Shown in pieces: positions 5,589 to 13,658 of a DNA stretch of 16,440 bases. This DNA comes from Bacillota bacterium. GTDB lineage: Bacteria; Bacillota_I; Bacilli_A; RF39; UBA660. A program made the translations under genes and the position numbers. Positions within the stretch are counted from its first letter, which is position 1; each line of letters starts with the position of its first letter. The stretch spans positions 29,901-46,340 of the forward strand of contig DOEC01000022.1 of NCBI GenBank assembly GCA_003524085.1, read 5' to 3'. The notes under the pieces were generated by a model. That model ran no database searches. It saw nothing but the letters and a program-made list of their open reading frames with translations, and was not told the origin of the DNA.

Positions 5589-6502
5589 ATTATTACAATG
5601 AAATAAAGAATATTTTAATAGACAACGCAATTGGAAGAAAGGTAAGAGAATATAAAAGTAATCAAAAAGATTTAGAAAGCTATTAAACACGCAGAAAACT
5701 TTTGGTTGAAGCACAAGGTGGAGAAGAAAGAGCAAAGTATGGAGACGGACTTATTAAAGAATATTCTAAGAGACTTACTAGTGAACTTGGTAAAGGTTAT
5801 TCAATACAGAACTTAAAGTATATGCGAAAATTTTATCAGTTTATTCAAAAAAGCCAGCCATTGGCTGTCCAATTTAAAAATATGAATATCACTTGGTCAA
5901 ATGTATGTGAAATAATGAGAATTACTAATATAGAAGAAATAAAATACTATTTAAATTTATCACATAATTTATGTTTAACAAAACGACAATTAAGACAAAG
6001 AATAAAGTTAGATGAGTATAATAGGCTTCCAGTTGAAATTAAAGAAAAGTTAAGAAGTAATGAAGTAGTAAGTACTGGTGAGAGAGTACCATCTCCAGTG
6101 GTGTTACAAGACTTGAAGGTTGATGGGAAGTTAACTGAAAAGATGGTACAAACGTGGATAGACGAAAATCCAATAAAATTCTGTAATGCTTTAGGTGAAG
6201 GCTATACTTATTGTGGTAGTCAATATAAAATTAAAATAGGTAATATTTATAATTATATAGATGTTCTTTTATTTAATTATATATCTAATTCATTTGTAGT
6301 AGTGGAAATAAAAGTAACAGAGCTCAAGAAAGAACACATAGGACAAATAGAAACGTATATGAATTATGTTGATGTTAATCTAAAGAAAGATTTTCACAAT
6401 AAAACAACTGGAATACTTTTGGTAAGAGAGAATAACAAGTGGTTAATTAAGTACATAAATAATGATGGAATAAAAATAAGAAAATATATAACAAGTGATT
6501 AA
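5585..6502 (+). pseudogene. DUF1016-type nuclease, copy 3 with premature stop
   Basis: ATG 5585 lies in the ATGA overlap with copy 2 and is preceded by GGAGG. The first 33 codons match the intact copy almost exactly, then an in-frame TAA occurs at 5684-5686 where the intact copy has TAC. The same frame continues afterwards to TAA 6500-6502 with full DUF1016 motifs (RLTSELGKGYS, NITWSNVCEIM) and nuclease residues (YIDVLLF, VVEIKV, GQIETYMNY). A TTG at 5702 could restart a 266-residue protein lacking the first 39 residues, but it has no good ribosome site. The C-terminus ends at ITSD, about 13 residues shorter than the intact copy, because the array stops here. It is either a pseudogene or a silent donor copy; readthrough of TAA is unlikely but not excluded. 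Confidence 0.8.
5853..5869 (+). repeat. Imperfect inverted repeat in copy 3 (palindrome unit 3)
   Basis: CAGCC (5855-5859), loop ATT, GGCTG (5863-5867) pair perfectly, followed by one mismatch and a further G-C pair. The encoded segment is KSQPLAVQFK. It is the least perfect of the four units. Confidence 0.65.
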
Positions 6503-6555
6503 GAATTTAGACATATATTAATGTAAAGTGTATATATTTTTTTGTGATTTTACTA

Positions 6556-6561
6556 TATAAT
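6556..6561 (+). promoter_or_regulatory. Possible -10 box of the ABC transporter operon
   Basis: TATAAT at 6556-6561 lies 10 bases before GGAGG (6571-6575). There is no convincing -35 and no TG extension, so this rests on the -10 alone. The preceding 6503-6550 holds only a weak AT-only hairpin. Confidence 0.35.
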
Positions 6562-6580
6562 TATAGATATGGAGGAAATT

Positions 6581-8755
6581 ATGTTAGAATTAAAAAGTGT
6601 TAGTAAATTTTATTATAACAAGGGTATAGTATCAAGTGGTATTAATAAAGTTAATCTTAAGTTTGATATGGGAGAATTTGTTGCTATTACTGGAGAAAGT
6701 GGAAGTGGTAAGTCTACTTTATTAAACGTCTTAAGTGGGCTTGATACTTATGAAGAAGGAGAAATGTATATTAATGGTGAAGAAACTAGCCATTATACAG
6801 AAGTAGATTATGAAGAATATAGAAAGAAATACATAGGAAATATTTTTCAGAATTTTAACTTGGTAAGTAGTTATACAGTTTATCAAAATGTAGAGTTAGT
6901 ACTTTTAATAAACGGAGAGACTAGAAGTAGTGTGAAAGATAAAGTAATTGAAATACTTAAGAAAGTAGACTTATATAAATATAGACACTTAAGAGTAAGT
7001 AAACTAAGTGGTGGAATGAAACAAAGAGTAGCAATTGCTAGATGCTTAGCTAAAGATACACCGATTATTATAGCAGATGAACCAACTGGAAATTTAGATA
7101 GTAAAAATGCTAAAAGTGTTCTTAAACTTCTTTATGAAATAAGTAAATACAAACTAGTAATAGTGGTTACTCATAACTATGAACAGATAAGTGAGTATGC
7201 TACTAGAAAGATTACTATGCATGATGGAAGTGTTATAGAAGATGTTAAATTAAAAAGCGCTAATGAAGTTAAAAAAGTTACTTTAAGTGAGATAAAGAAA
7301 ACTAAGTTTTTTAGTAATTTAAGACTAGGAATAAGAAATACATTTAATATACCTACTAAATTTTTACTTTTAACGTTTGTCTATTTATTCGTACTACTTA
7401 GTTTAGTAGATGCATATTCGGCATTTTTAGAGTTAGAGAATAACGAAAACTTTTATAATGGTTTCTTTAATGAAAATGACGCTGATAAAAGAATTATTGT
7501 TAAAAAGAAAGATAAATCTAGTTTTACTTCTACAGAAATAGAAAACATGTATAAAGTTAGTAATGTAAAAAATGTTATTTTAAATGATACAATATATGAC
7601 TATAGTGCAACTTTAACAGATAACGATAATATTTATTTAGAAAGTAACTTTATGAAGTTAAGTGATTTTAAGGGTAAACTTTCATATGGAAGAATGCCTA
7701 TAAATGATAACGAAATTATTGTAATGGGGTCAGTTGATAACTATTACATAAGTGATTTACAAAATGATATGTTAAATAAAACTGTTAGTTTAGGGTTTAG
7801 TAATGAAGACAAAAAGGTTAAAATTGTAGGAATAGCGACATACGAAGAATATAACTGGATGGTTACAAGTTATGTAAGTGATGAGGTGTATGATTTTGTT
7901 AATACTGAAGAAATAAAAAAATATGGTATTAGCACACTTAACATAAATTCTAAAAAGATATATGATTATCCTTATATACAACCAAGTGATAAAGTTATGC
8001 CTGGGAGTGTTTATATAAGTGAAAATCTAAGTTTTTCTTGTGATAGTTATAACTGTAGTAAAGACATTGTTAACGTGACATATGAAAATATTTACTTTAA
8101 TAAAAACTTAGATTTAAAGGTTGCTAAAATATATAATAAAGATAATTATAAAAAAATATTTGATAAAGAATATAGTGATGATAATGCAATTTTTGTAAGT
8201 AGTACAGACTATGAAAAACTATATAAAAGTAGTGATGTTTATCAAATTAGTTTATTTGTAGATAATGCTAGAAATATAGATAAGACAATTAATGAGTTAA
8301 CTAACTATGATGTGTTTAGTTTAGTTAAGGTAAAACACGATACAGCGATTACCCAGGTAATTAAGGTAGTCAAAGTAGTAGTATTAACTATACTTTTTGT
8401 GGTGTTATTCTTTATAAGTTATTTTGTAATTAAACTAATTATTAAGTCTAGAAATAAATATTATACAACTATAAGAATACTAGGAGGAAGTTTTAAAGAG
8501 ACAAAGACACTTCTAATTTTAGAGTTACTTAATATTACAAATTTAGTATATATTGTGTTCTTAGTAGTGAGTTTGCTTGTCAAGAGTGACGTTATAGTAA
8601 GTAATTATTTAAGTGGTATATTATTCTATATTAATTTAAAAGAGTATATTATTTTATATTTAGTACTAAATATGATGTCTTATTTAATAAGTAGTAGATA
8701 CTCTAGAAAGATATTTAAAAGTAGTGTAATAACTACATATAATATGGAGGTGTAA
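6581..8755 (+). CDS. ABC transporter, fused ATPase-FtsX-type permease (first of pair)
   Basis: The 724-residue product couples ATP hydrolysis to work across the membrane in the MacB/LolD style. The N-terminal ATPase (about 1-225) has Walker A GESGSGKST (38-46), Q-loop Q90, signature LSGGMKQ (142-148), Walker B IIIADE (162-167) and H-loop H198. One membrane helix follows (about 261-281), then a large extracytoplasmic region (about 282-590). Three helices end the protein (about 593-620, 642-668, 688-704), the four-helix FtsX topology. ATG 6581 is chosen over an in-frame ATG at 6569 because GGAGG (6571-6575) lies five bases before 6581. The stop is two bases before the next gene, a second protein of the same layout, so the two probably form a heterodimer. 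The substrate is unknown; no two-component regulator is adjacent. The C-terminal coupling motif of the second protein (EVGILRSIG) is more degenerate here (YTTIRILGG). Confidence 0.9.
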   Translation: MLELKSVSKFYYNKGIVSSGINKVNLKFDMGEFVAITGESGSGKSTLLNVLSGLDTYEEGEMYINGEETSHYTEVDYEEYRKKYIGNIFQNFNLVSSYTVYQNVELVLLINGETRSSVKDKVIEILKKVDLYKYRHLRVSKLSGGMKQRVAIARCLAKDTPIIIADEPTGNLDSKNAKSVLKLLYEISKYKLVIVVTHNYEQISEYATRKITMHDGSVIEDVKLKSANEVKKVTLSEIKKTKFFSNLRLGIRNTFNIPTKFLLLTFVYLFVLLSLVDAYSAFLELENNENFYNGFFNENDADKRIIVKKKDKSSFTSTEIENMYKVSNVKNVILNDTIYDYSATLTDNDNIYLESNFMKLSDFKGKLSYGRMPINDNEIIVMGSVDNYYISDLQNDMLNKTVSLGFSNEDKKVKIVGIATYEEYNWMVTSYVSDEVYDFVNTEEIKKYGISTLNINSKKIYDYPYIQPSDKVMPGSVYISENLSFSCDSYNCSKDIVNVTYENIYFNKNLDLKVAKIYNKDNYKKIFDKEYSDDNAIFVSSTDYEKLYKSSDVYQISLFVDNARNIDKTINELTNYDVFSLVKVKHDTAITQVIKVVKVVVLTILFVVLFFISYFVIKLIIKSRNKYYTTIRILGGSFKETKTLLILELLNITNLVYIVFLVVSLLVKSDVIVSNYLSGILFYINLKEYIILYLVLNMMSYLISSRYSRKIFKSSVITTYNMEV

Positions 8756-8757
8756 TA

Positions 8758-11151
8758 ATGATTAAGTTAGTTAATGTATATAAGTATTTTAATAAAGGCA
8801 AAAAAAGTGAAGTAAGAGCAATTGATAATACTAGTATAGATTTACCAGAAAAGGGTATTGTTACACTTCTAGGGCCTAGTGGATGTGGGAAGACTACACT
8901 TTTAAATAGTATTGGTGGTTTATCTAAAATTGATAAGGGTAGTATTTATGTTGACGAGGAAAAGATTACCAAAGTAAGTGTTAATAAGATAGATAAGATA
9001 AGAAGTTTAAAGATAGGTTATATATTTCAAAATTTTAATTTACTTGATGATGAGACAGTTTTTGATAATGTTAGTTTAGTTCTTAAAATTAATGGACTTA
9101 AAGATAAAGAAGAAATAAGTAAACGTGTTAACTTTTGTTTAGAAAGCTTGGGCATTTATAGATATAGAAATAGATATGCTGGAATGCTTAGCGGTGGGGA
9201 AAGACAAAGAGTAGCGATTGCAAGAGCTATTGTAAAAGACCCTGAAGTTATAATAGCAGATGAGCCTACTGGAAACTTAGATAGTAAAAATACAATTGAA
9301 GTTATGAACATAATTAAAAGTTTAAGTAGAGATAGACTGGTAATACTTGTTACCCATGAAAGAAAACTTGCTAAATTTTATAGTGATAGAATTATAGAAA
9401 TTTTTGATGGCAAGATAGTTAATGATTATATAAATAAAGATAATCATGAGTTAGACTATAGACTTGATAATAAAGTGTACTTAAAAGATATAAAAATGCA
9501 CGAAACTATAAAAGGGAAAAATGTTAATATAGATTATTACGCTATAGATGAGTCTAAACTAAACTTAAAGATAGTTGTTAAAAATGATAATATTTATATA
9601 GAAAGTGACAGTCCTAAAAAGATAGAAAATATAAATAATAGCAATATAGAACTGGTGGATGCACATTATGAGAAAATTAATAAAAAAGTATATGAAGAAT
9701 TTTCATTTGATTATAATAAAGTAAAGAATGACAAGTTTAAAAGTAAGTATTCAAGCATTTATAATATATTTTCTGGTACTAAAAGAGGACTAATGAAAAT
9801 CTTAAATTATAGTTTCATCAAAAAGTTACTTTTAGTTGGCTTCTTTATGTCAAGTATGTTTATAATGTATTCAGTTAGTAGTATTATGGGTACATTTAAT
9901 ATTAAAGAAAAAGATTTTGTAAATTATAATAAAAACTATCTGTTACTTACTAAAAATAATATGACTAAAAGTGAATACGATAAGATAAGTAACATGAATA
10001 ATGTTAACTACGTGATACCAACTGACGGAATGGTTACATTAAATTTTAAATTTGGTAATTATTTACAGACTTCAGGAGTAATGCAAACTATTAAGGGAAA
10101 TTTAGCAAGTAGTAGTTTAGTAGATAAAATAATAAGTGGAACTAAAATTAAAAATAATAATGAAATTATAATAGATAAGTTAGTAATTGATAAGTTTTTA
10201 AGTATGAGTGATGCTAAAAACGCGGGATACTTGACATATGATAGTTTTATTAAAGAAAGTGTATACTTAAAAGATAGTCAGGAATATAAAATAGTTGGAA
10301 TATCTGATACTTCAAGTCCTTCTATATATGCTAGTGATAGTGAACTAATTAATATAATAGATAATTTTATAAATGATGATTATTTAATGGAAGAAACTAC
10401 TAGCTATAAAGACTATAAAAGAGTAAATGTTAGTTTAACAAGTGGAAGGTACCCAGTAAATGATTATGAAGTAATAGTAAGTGAATTTAATAAATACGAC
10501 TATCCTTTAAATAAAGAAATTGATAATAAAATAGGAAATACCAGATTAAAAGTAGTAGGTTATTATAAAAGTAATGAAACAAGTGATTTTTTAGTTAGTG
10601 AAAATACTATTAAAAACAAGTTAATATTTAATAGTAATAATTTTGTAATTAGTTCTAAAGATAAGAAAAGTGTAATTAATGAGTTAAAAAGTGAAAAATA
10701 TAATGTAGTGGATACGTATGAAAATAGTTTAAGTACTTATAAGAAAAATTTGAAAGATGCAAATAAAAGTAAGATAATGTACTCAAGTGTTATAGTGGTT
10801 ATTAGTTTAATAGAGATGTATTTAATTATTAGAAGTAGCTTTTTAAGTAGAGTAAAGGAAGTTGGAATATTAAGAAGTATTGGTATTAAAAGAAAAGATA
10901 TTTATAAAATGTTTATGGGTGAAATTTTAAGTATTACGTTAATTAGTAGTGTACCTGGTTTATTATTCATGAGTTATGTTTTATACACTCTTAGTAAAAT
11001 AGAAGTACTTAATATACTGATTAATCCATTAGTATTTATTATTAGTTTACTTATAGTAGTGTTCTTTAATTTGATATTTGGGTTACTTCCAGTTTATAGG
11101 ATTGTTAAGAAGACACCACATGAAATTTTATCAAGAAATGATGTTGATTAA
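8758..11151 (+). CDS. ABC transporter, fused ATPase-FtsX-type permease (second of pair)
   Basis: The 797-residue product has the same layout as the gene before it. The ATPase (about 1-225) carries Walker A GPSGCGKTT (39-47), Q91, signature LSGGERQ (144-150), Walker B VIIADE (164-169) and H200. A linker of about 100 residues (about 230-330) with no clear family precedes the first helix (about 356-378). The extracytoplasmic region (about 380-665) is followed by three helices (about 673-692, 723-745, 757-780). EVGILRSIGIKRKDIY (about 701-716) is the typical FtsX coupling segment. ATG 8758 follows GGAGG (8746-8750) with seven bases between. The tight spacing means shared transcription with the first gene. 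Export of a peptide, lipid or antibiotic, or mechanotransmission, are all possible; the sequence does not decide. Confidence 0.9.
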   Translation: MIKLVNVYKYFNKGKKSEVRAIDNTSIDLPEKGIVTLLGPSGCGKTTLLNSIGGLSKIDKGSIYVDEEKITKVSVNKIDKIRSLKIGYIFQNFNLLDDETVFDNVSLVLKINGLKDKEEISKRVNFCLESLGIYRYRNRYAGMLSGGERQRVAIARAIVKDPEVIIADEPTGNLDSKNTIEVMNIIKSLSRDRLVILVTHERKLAKFYSDRIIEIFDGKIVNDYINKDNHELDYRLDNKVYLKDIKMHETIKGKNVNIDYYAIDESKLNLKIVVKNDNIYIESDSPKKIENINNSNIELVDAHYEKINKKVYEEFSFDYNKVKNDKFKSKYSSIYNIFSGTKRGLMKILNYSFIKKLLLVGFFMSSMFIMYSVSSIMGTFNIKEKDFVNYNKNYLLLTKNNMTKSEYDKISNMNNVNYVIPTDGMVTLNFKFGNYLQTSGVMQTIKGNLASSSLVDKIISGTKIKNNNEIIIDKLVIDKFLSMSDAKNAGYLTYDSFIKESVYLKDSQEYKIVGISDTSSPSIYASDSELINIIDNFINDDYLMEETTSYKDYKRVNVSLTSGRYPVNDYEVIVSEFNKYDYPLNKEIDNKIGNTRLKVVGYYKSNETSDFLVSENTIKNKLIFNSNNFVISSKDKKSVINELKSEKYNVVDTYENSLSTYKKNLKDANKSKIMYSSVIVVISLIEMYLIIRSSFLSRVKEVGILRSIGIKRKDIYKMFMGEILSITLISSVPGLLFMSYVLYTLSKIEVLNILINPLVFIISLLIVVFFNLIFGLLPVYRIVKKTPHEILSRNDVD

Positions 11152-11172
11152 TAAGAAAAGTTATGGTATTAT
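11144..11172 (+). promoter_or_regulatory. frr promoter
   Basis: TTGATT (11144-11149), 17 bases, TATTAT (11167-11172) preceded by TG (TGGTATTAT). The -35 lies at the very end of the upstream ABC gene. Transcription should start near 11179, right at the AGGAG ribosome site (11180-11184). Confidence 0.7.
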
Positions 11173-11193
11173 TTTAAATAGGAGATGTGAATT

Positions 11194-11733
11194 ATGTTTA
11201 ATGATAGTGATGTAAAAATAAAAATGGATAAAGTAATAAGTAATATGGAAAGTAGGTTTACTACTGTAAGAGCAGGGAGGGCTAACCCTAATATATTAAA
11301 TGGTGTAATGGTAGAATACTATGGAGCGCCAACGCCATTAAATGCAGTTAGTACTATAAGTGTTCCTGAAGCTAGACAATTAATGATTAAACCATTTGAT
11401 AAGAGTTTACTTAAGGAAATTGAAAAAGCTATTTATGCTGCAGAACTAGGGCTTACTCCAAATAATAATGGAGAAGTAGTGTTCTTAACAATTCCAGAAC
11501 TTACTGAAGAGACTAGAAAAAATTATGTTAAACAAGTTAAAGAGATGGCTGAAGAAGCTAAAATTGCTTTAAGAAATGTTAGACAAGACGCTAATAACGC
11601 TATTAAGAAAAGTGAAGTTAGTGAAGATGAAGAGAAAAGAAATATGGACCAAGTTCAAAAACTAATTGATAAGTATAATCAAATAGTAGATGAGAAATAC
11701 AAGGAAAAAGAAAGTGAATTACTTAGTATATAA
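11194..11733 (+). CDS. frr: Ribosome recycling factor
   Basis: RRF acts with EF-G to split the post-termination ribosome into subunits. The 179-residue product is close to the usual 185. Domain I helices and hinge are clear: RFTTVRAGRANPNILNGVMVEYYG (outlined here), then PLNAVSTISVPEARQL and IMIKPFD-type strands, and the C-terminal helix ETRKNYVKQVKEMAEEAKIA continues into NVRQDANNAIKK. ATG 11194 has AGGAG at 11180-11184 with a nine-base gap. In many Firmicutes frr follows tsf and pyrH; here it has its own promoter and is followed by an ABC-F gene after a short hairpin. Confidence 0.96.
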   Translation: MFNDSDVKIKMDKVISNMESRFTTVRAGRANPNILNGVMVEYYGAPTPLNAVSTISVPEARQLMIKPFDKSLLKEIEKAIYAAELGLTPNNNGEVVFLTIPELTEETRKNYVKQVKEMAEEAKIALRNVRQDANNAIKKSEVSEDEEKRNMDQVQKLIDKYNQIVDEKYKEKESELLSI

Positions 11734-11755
11734 ACGCTTAAAGGCGTTTATTTCT
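11731..11755 (+). terminator. Hairpin between frr and the ABC-F gene, weak terminator or attenuator
   Basis: TAAACGC (11731-11737) and GCGTTTA (11744-11750) pair perfectly around loop TTAAAG, beginning in the frr stop codon. The tail is only TTTCT, so termination is likely partial. The ABC-F ribosome site begins 12 bases later, so the hairpin could set the ratio of the two products. Confidence 0.45.
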
Positions 11756-11772
11756 ATATGTGGAGGTGTAAA

Positions 11773-13626
11773 GTGTACTTGAATATTAAAAATGGAAGTA
11801 TAGAAATTAATGGAAATACTATTCTTGAAGATATTAATTTTTTAGTTAAGAATAATGAGAAAGTTGGTGTGGTTGGAAGAAATGGAAGTGGAAAGACTAC
11901 ACTACTTAAAGCTATTACTGGAGAGTATGAATTAACTGATGGTTATGATAAACTAGTGGTAGAAAAAGATAACTTTAAAATAGGTTATGTTAGTCAGGAA
12001 AATAGTAAGGATGAAAGCTTAACATTAATTGATTATATAAGAGACGCTTATAAAAGTGTAGTTGATACAGAAGAAAGAATAAAAGTTTTAGAAAGTGAAT
12101 TAGCAACTAGATATGACGAAGATGCACTTATTAAGTATAATGATCTTATTAATAATTATTCACTTATTGGTGGATATACATATAAAAAAGAGTATATAAC
12201 AGCGCTTACTAAGTTTGGGTTTAATGAGGAAGTGTATAGTAAGAAAATAGTGGAGTTTTCTGGTGGGGAGAGAACTAAGTTGTCTTTACTTAAATTAATT
12301 TTGTCAAAACCTGATTTACTTATATTAGACGAGCCAACAAACCATTTAGACATTAATGCAATTGAGTGGTTAGAAAACTATTTGAAAAATTATAAAAATA
12401 GTATTATATTAGTTAGTCATGACAGGATGTTTTTAGATAATGTATGCAATATAATATATCTAGTAGAATATGGAGAAACTAAAAGGTATGTGGGAAACTA
12501 CACTGCATATCTTAAACAAAGAGAACTAGATTATGAAAAGTCTTTGAAAGACTATAATAGGCAGAAAAAGGAGATTAAAAGATTAACTGATTTAGTAAAC
12601 AGGTTTAAGTATAAACCTTCTAAAGCTAGTATGGCTATGAGCAAACTAAAAATGATTGAGAGAATGACTAAGATAGATAAGCCAGAGGTTTTTGATAAGA
12701 AGACATTTAGTATTAATTTTAATCCAGTTAATACTAGCTATAGAGAAGTTTTAAAATTAAAAGATGCAAGTATTGGATATAAGAGTGAGTTGTTTAACGT
12801 TAGTTTTACTTTAGAAAGGGAAGATAAACTAGGTGTAATCGGGTCAAATGGAGTAGGAAAAAGTACTTTGGTTAAGACTATTACTGGACAAGTAGCTCCT
12901 TTAAAAGGTAAAGTAGTAATGGGTGCAAATGTGAATTTTGCATATTTTTCACAACAGTTAGAAAATTTGAATAAAGAGAATACTATATATGATGAGATAA
13001 AAAATACTTTTAATGATATGACACCACAAGAAGCGAGAACACTACTTGGAAGTTTTAATTTTAAAGGGGACGATGTGTTTAAAGTGATTAAAGATTTAAG
13101 TGGTGGAGAAAAAGTAAGAGTGAGTTTGTGCAAGATATTAAATACTAAGCCTAACTTACTTATACTAGACGAGCCAACAAACCATTTAGATATTATTAAT
13201 AAAGAGACTATTTTAAAACTACTTGATAGTTATAAAGGGACATTAATTATTGTAAGTCATGATAGATATTTAATAGATAAAGTATGTAATAAAGTATTGT
13301 TAATTCAAGATAATAAGGCTACACTGTATAATTATGGATATAAAGAATATTTAGAAAAGAGAAGCAATTTTAATGAAGAAACGGTGGTTAATAAAGTAAA
13401 GAGTGTTAAAAAAGAAAATAAGAAAGATAACTCTTTAGCTATTAAAGAGATAGAAAGTGAGATAACTAGACTTGAAAATAAAGTTAATGAACTAAATAAC
13501 GAACTATTAAAGGAAGAAGTTTATATGGATAATATTAAATCTAGAGATATTCTTAATCAAATAGATAGTTTAAAAGCTTTACTTGATAAAAAAATTAGTG
13601 AGTGGGAAGACTTGAATACGCTTTAA
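11773..13626 (+). CDS. ABC-F family ATPase (ribosome-associated)
   Basis: The 617-residue soluble protein has two ABC domains and no membrane helix, the ABC-F layout; these bind the ribosomal E site and affect translation or antibiotic resistance. Domain 1 has Walker A GRNGSGKTT (35-43), signature FSGGE (162-166), Walker B LLILDE (182-187) and H216. Domain 2 has GSNGVGKST (357-365), LSGGE (442-446), LLILDE (462-467) and H496. Both carry the ABC-F DEPTNHLD motif. The interdomain linker (about 250-305) includes RFKYKPSKASMAMSKLKMIE, and a charged coiled coil ends the protein (about 555-612). GTG 11773 is chosen because GGAGG (11762-11766) lies six bases before it; an in-frame ATG at 11758 would precede the ribosome site. 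The linker length does not let me assign EttA, Uup or a resistance subfamily. The location next to frr supports a translation role. Confidence 0.92.
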   Translation: MYLNIKNGSIEINGNTILEDINFLVKNNEKVGVVGRNGSGKTTLLKAITGEYELTDGYDKLVVEKDNFKIGYVSQENSKDESLTLIDYIRDAYKSVVDTEERIKVLESELATRYDEDALIKYNDLINNYSLIGGYTYKKEYITALTKFGFNEEVYSKKIVEFSGGERTKLSLLKLILSKPDLLILDEPTNHLDINAIEWLENYLKNYKNSIILVSHDRMFLDNVCNIIYLVEYGETKRYVGNYTAYLKQRELDYEKSLKDYNRQKKEIKRLTDLVNRFKYKPSKASMAMSKLKMIERMTKIDKPEVFDKKTFSINFNPVNTSYREVLKLKDASIGYKSELFNVSFTLEREDKLGVIGSNGVGKSTLVKTITGQVAPLKGKVVMGANVNFAYFSQQLENLNKENTIYDEIKNTFNDMTPQEARTLLGSFNFKGDDVFKVIKDLSGGEKVRVSLCKILNTKPNLLILDEPTNHLDIINKETILKLLDSYKGTLIIVSHDRYLIDKVCNKVLLIQDNKATLYNYGYKEYLEKRSNFNEETVVNKVKSVKKENKKDNSLAIKEIESEITRLENKVNELNNELLKEEVYMDNIKSRDILNQIDSLKALLDKKISEWEDLNTL

Positions 13627-13640
13627 AATTATGGTATATT
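13612..13640 (+). promoter_or_regulatory. Promoter of the prepilin-like gene
   Basis: TTGAAT (13612-13617) lies inside the end of the ABC-F gene; 17 bases later comes TATATT (13635-13640), with TG extension (TGGTATATT). The start would be near 13647, at the GGAG ribosome site (13647-13650). Confidence 0.65.
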
Positions 13641-13658
13641 TATAATGGAGATGGAGAT

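Larger units (their letters stand above)
3721..6502 (+). repeat. Tandem array of DUF1016-type nuclease units (remnant, intact, broken, broken)
   Basis: Four units follow head to tail: a collapsed remnant (3721-3825), an intact gene (3822-4772), and two damaged copies (4769-5588, 5585-6502). Adjacent units join by the same ATGA overlap, with GGAGG or a near match encoded in the 3' end of one unit serving as ribosome site for the next. The first 100 bases of the intact and last copies differ at only a few positions, and the 3' ends of the units are also nearly identical, while the central DNA diverges more. This suggests unequal crossing-over or gene conversion among copies. Confidence 0.85.

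Noticed and set aside
5684..5686. Recoded stop codon in nuclease copy 3
   Set aside because: TAA and TGA both end clear genes elsewhere in the window, and copy 2 shows ordinary decay, so a mutation is the simpler reading.
3724..5869. The recurring palindromes as a CRISPR array or REP-type dispersed repeat
   Set aside because: Spacing is gene-length, stem sequences differ in each unit, and each lies within a homologous coding position, so they belong to the gene duplicates.
6511..6540. Terminator after the nuclease array
   Set aside because: Only six A-T pairs can form around a long loop before the T-run; too weak to call in this composition.
12738..13133. 131-codon reverse-strand frame inside the ABC-F gene
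   Set aside because: The + strand protein has complete Walker and signature motifs across this region; the reverse product shows no motif.
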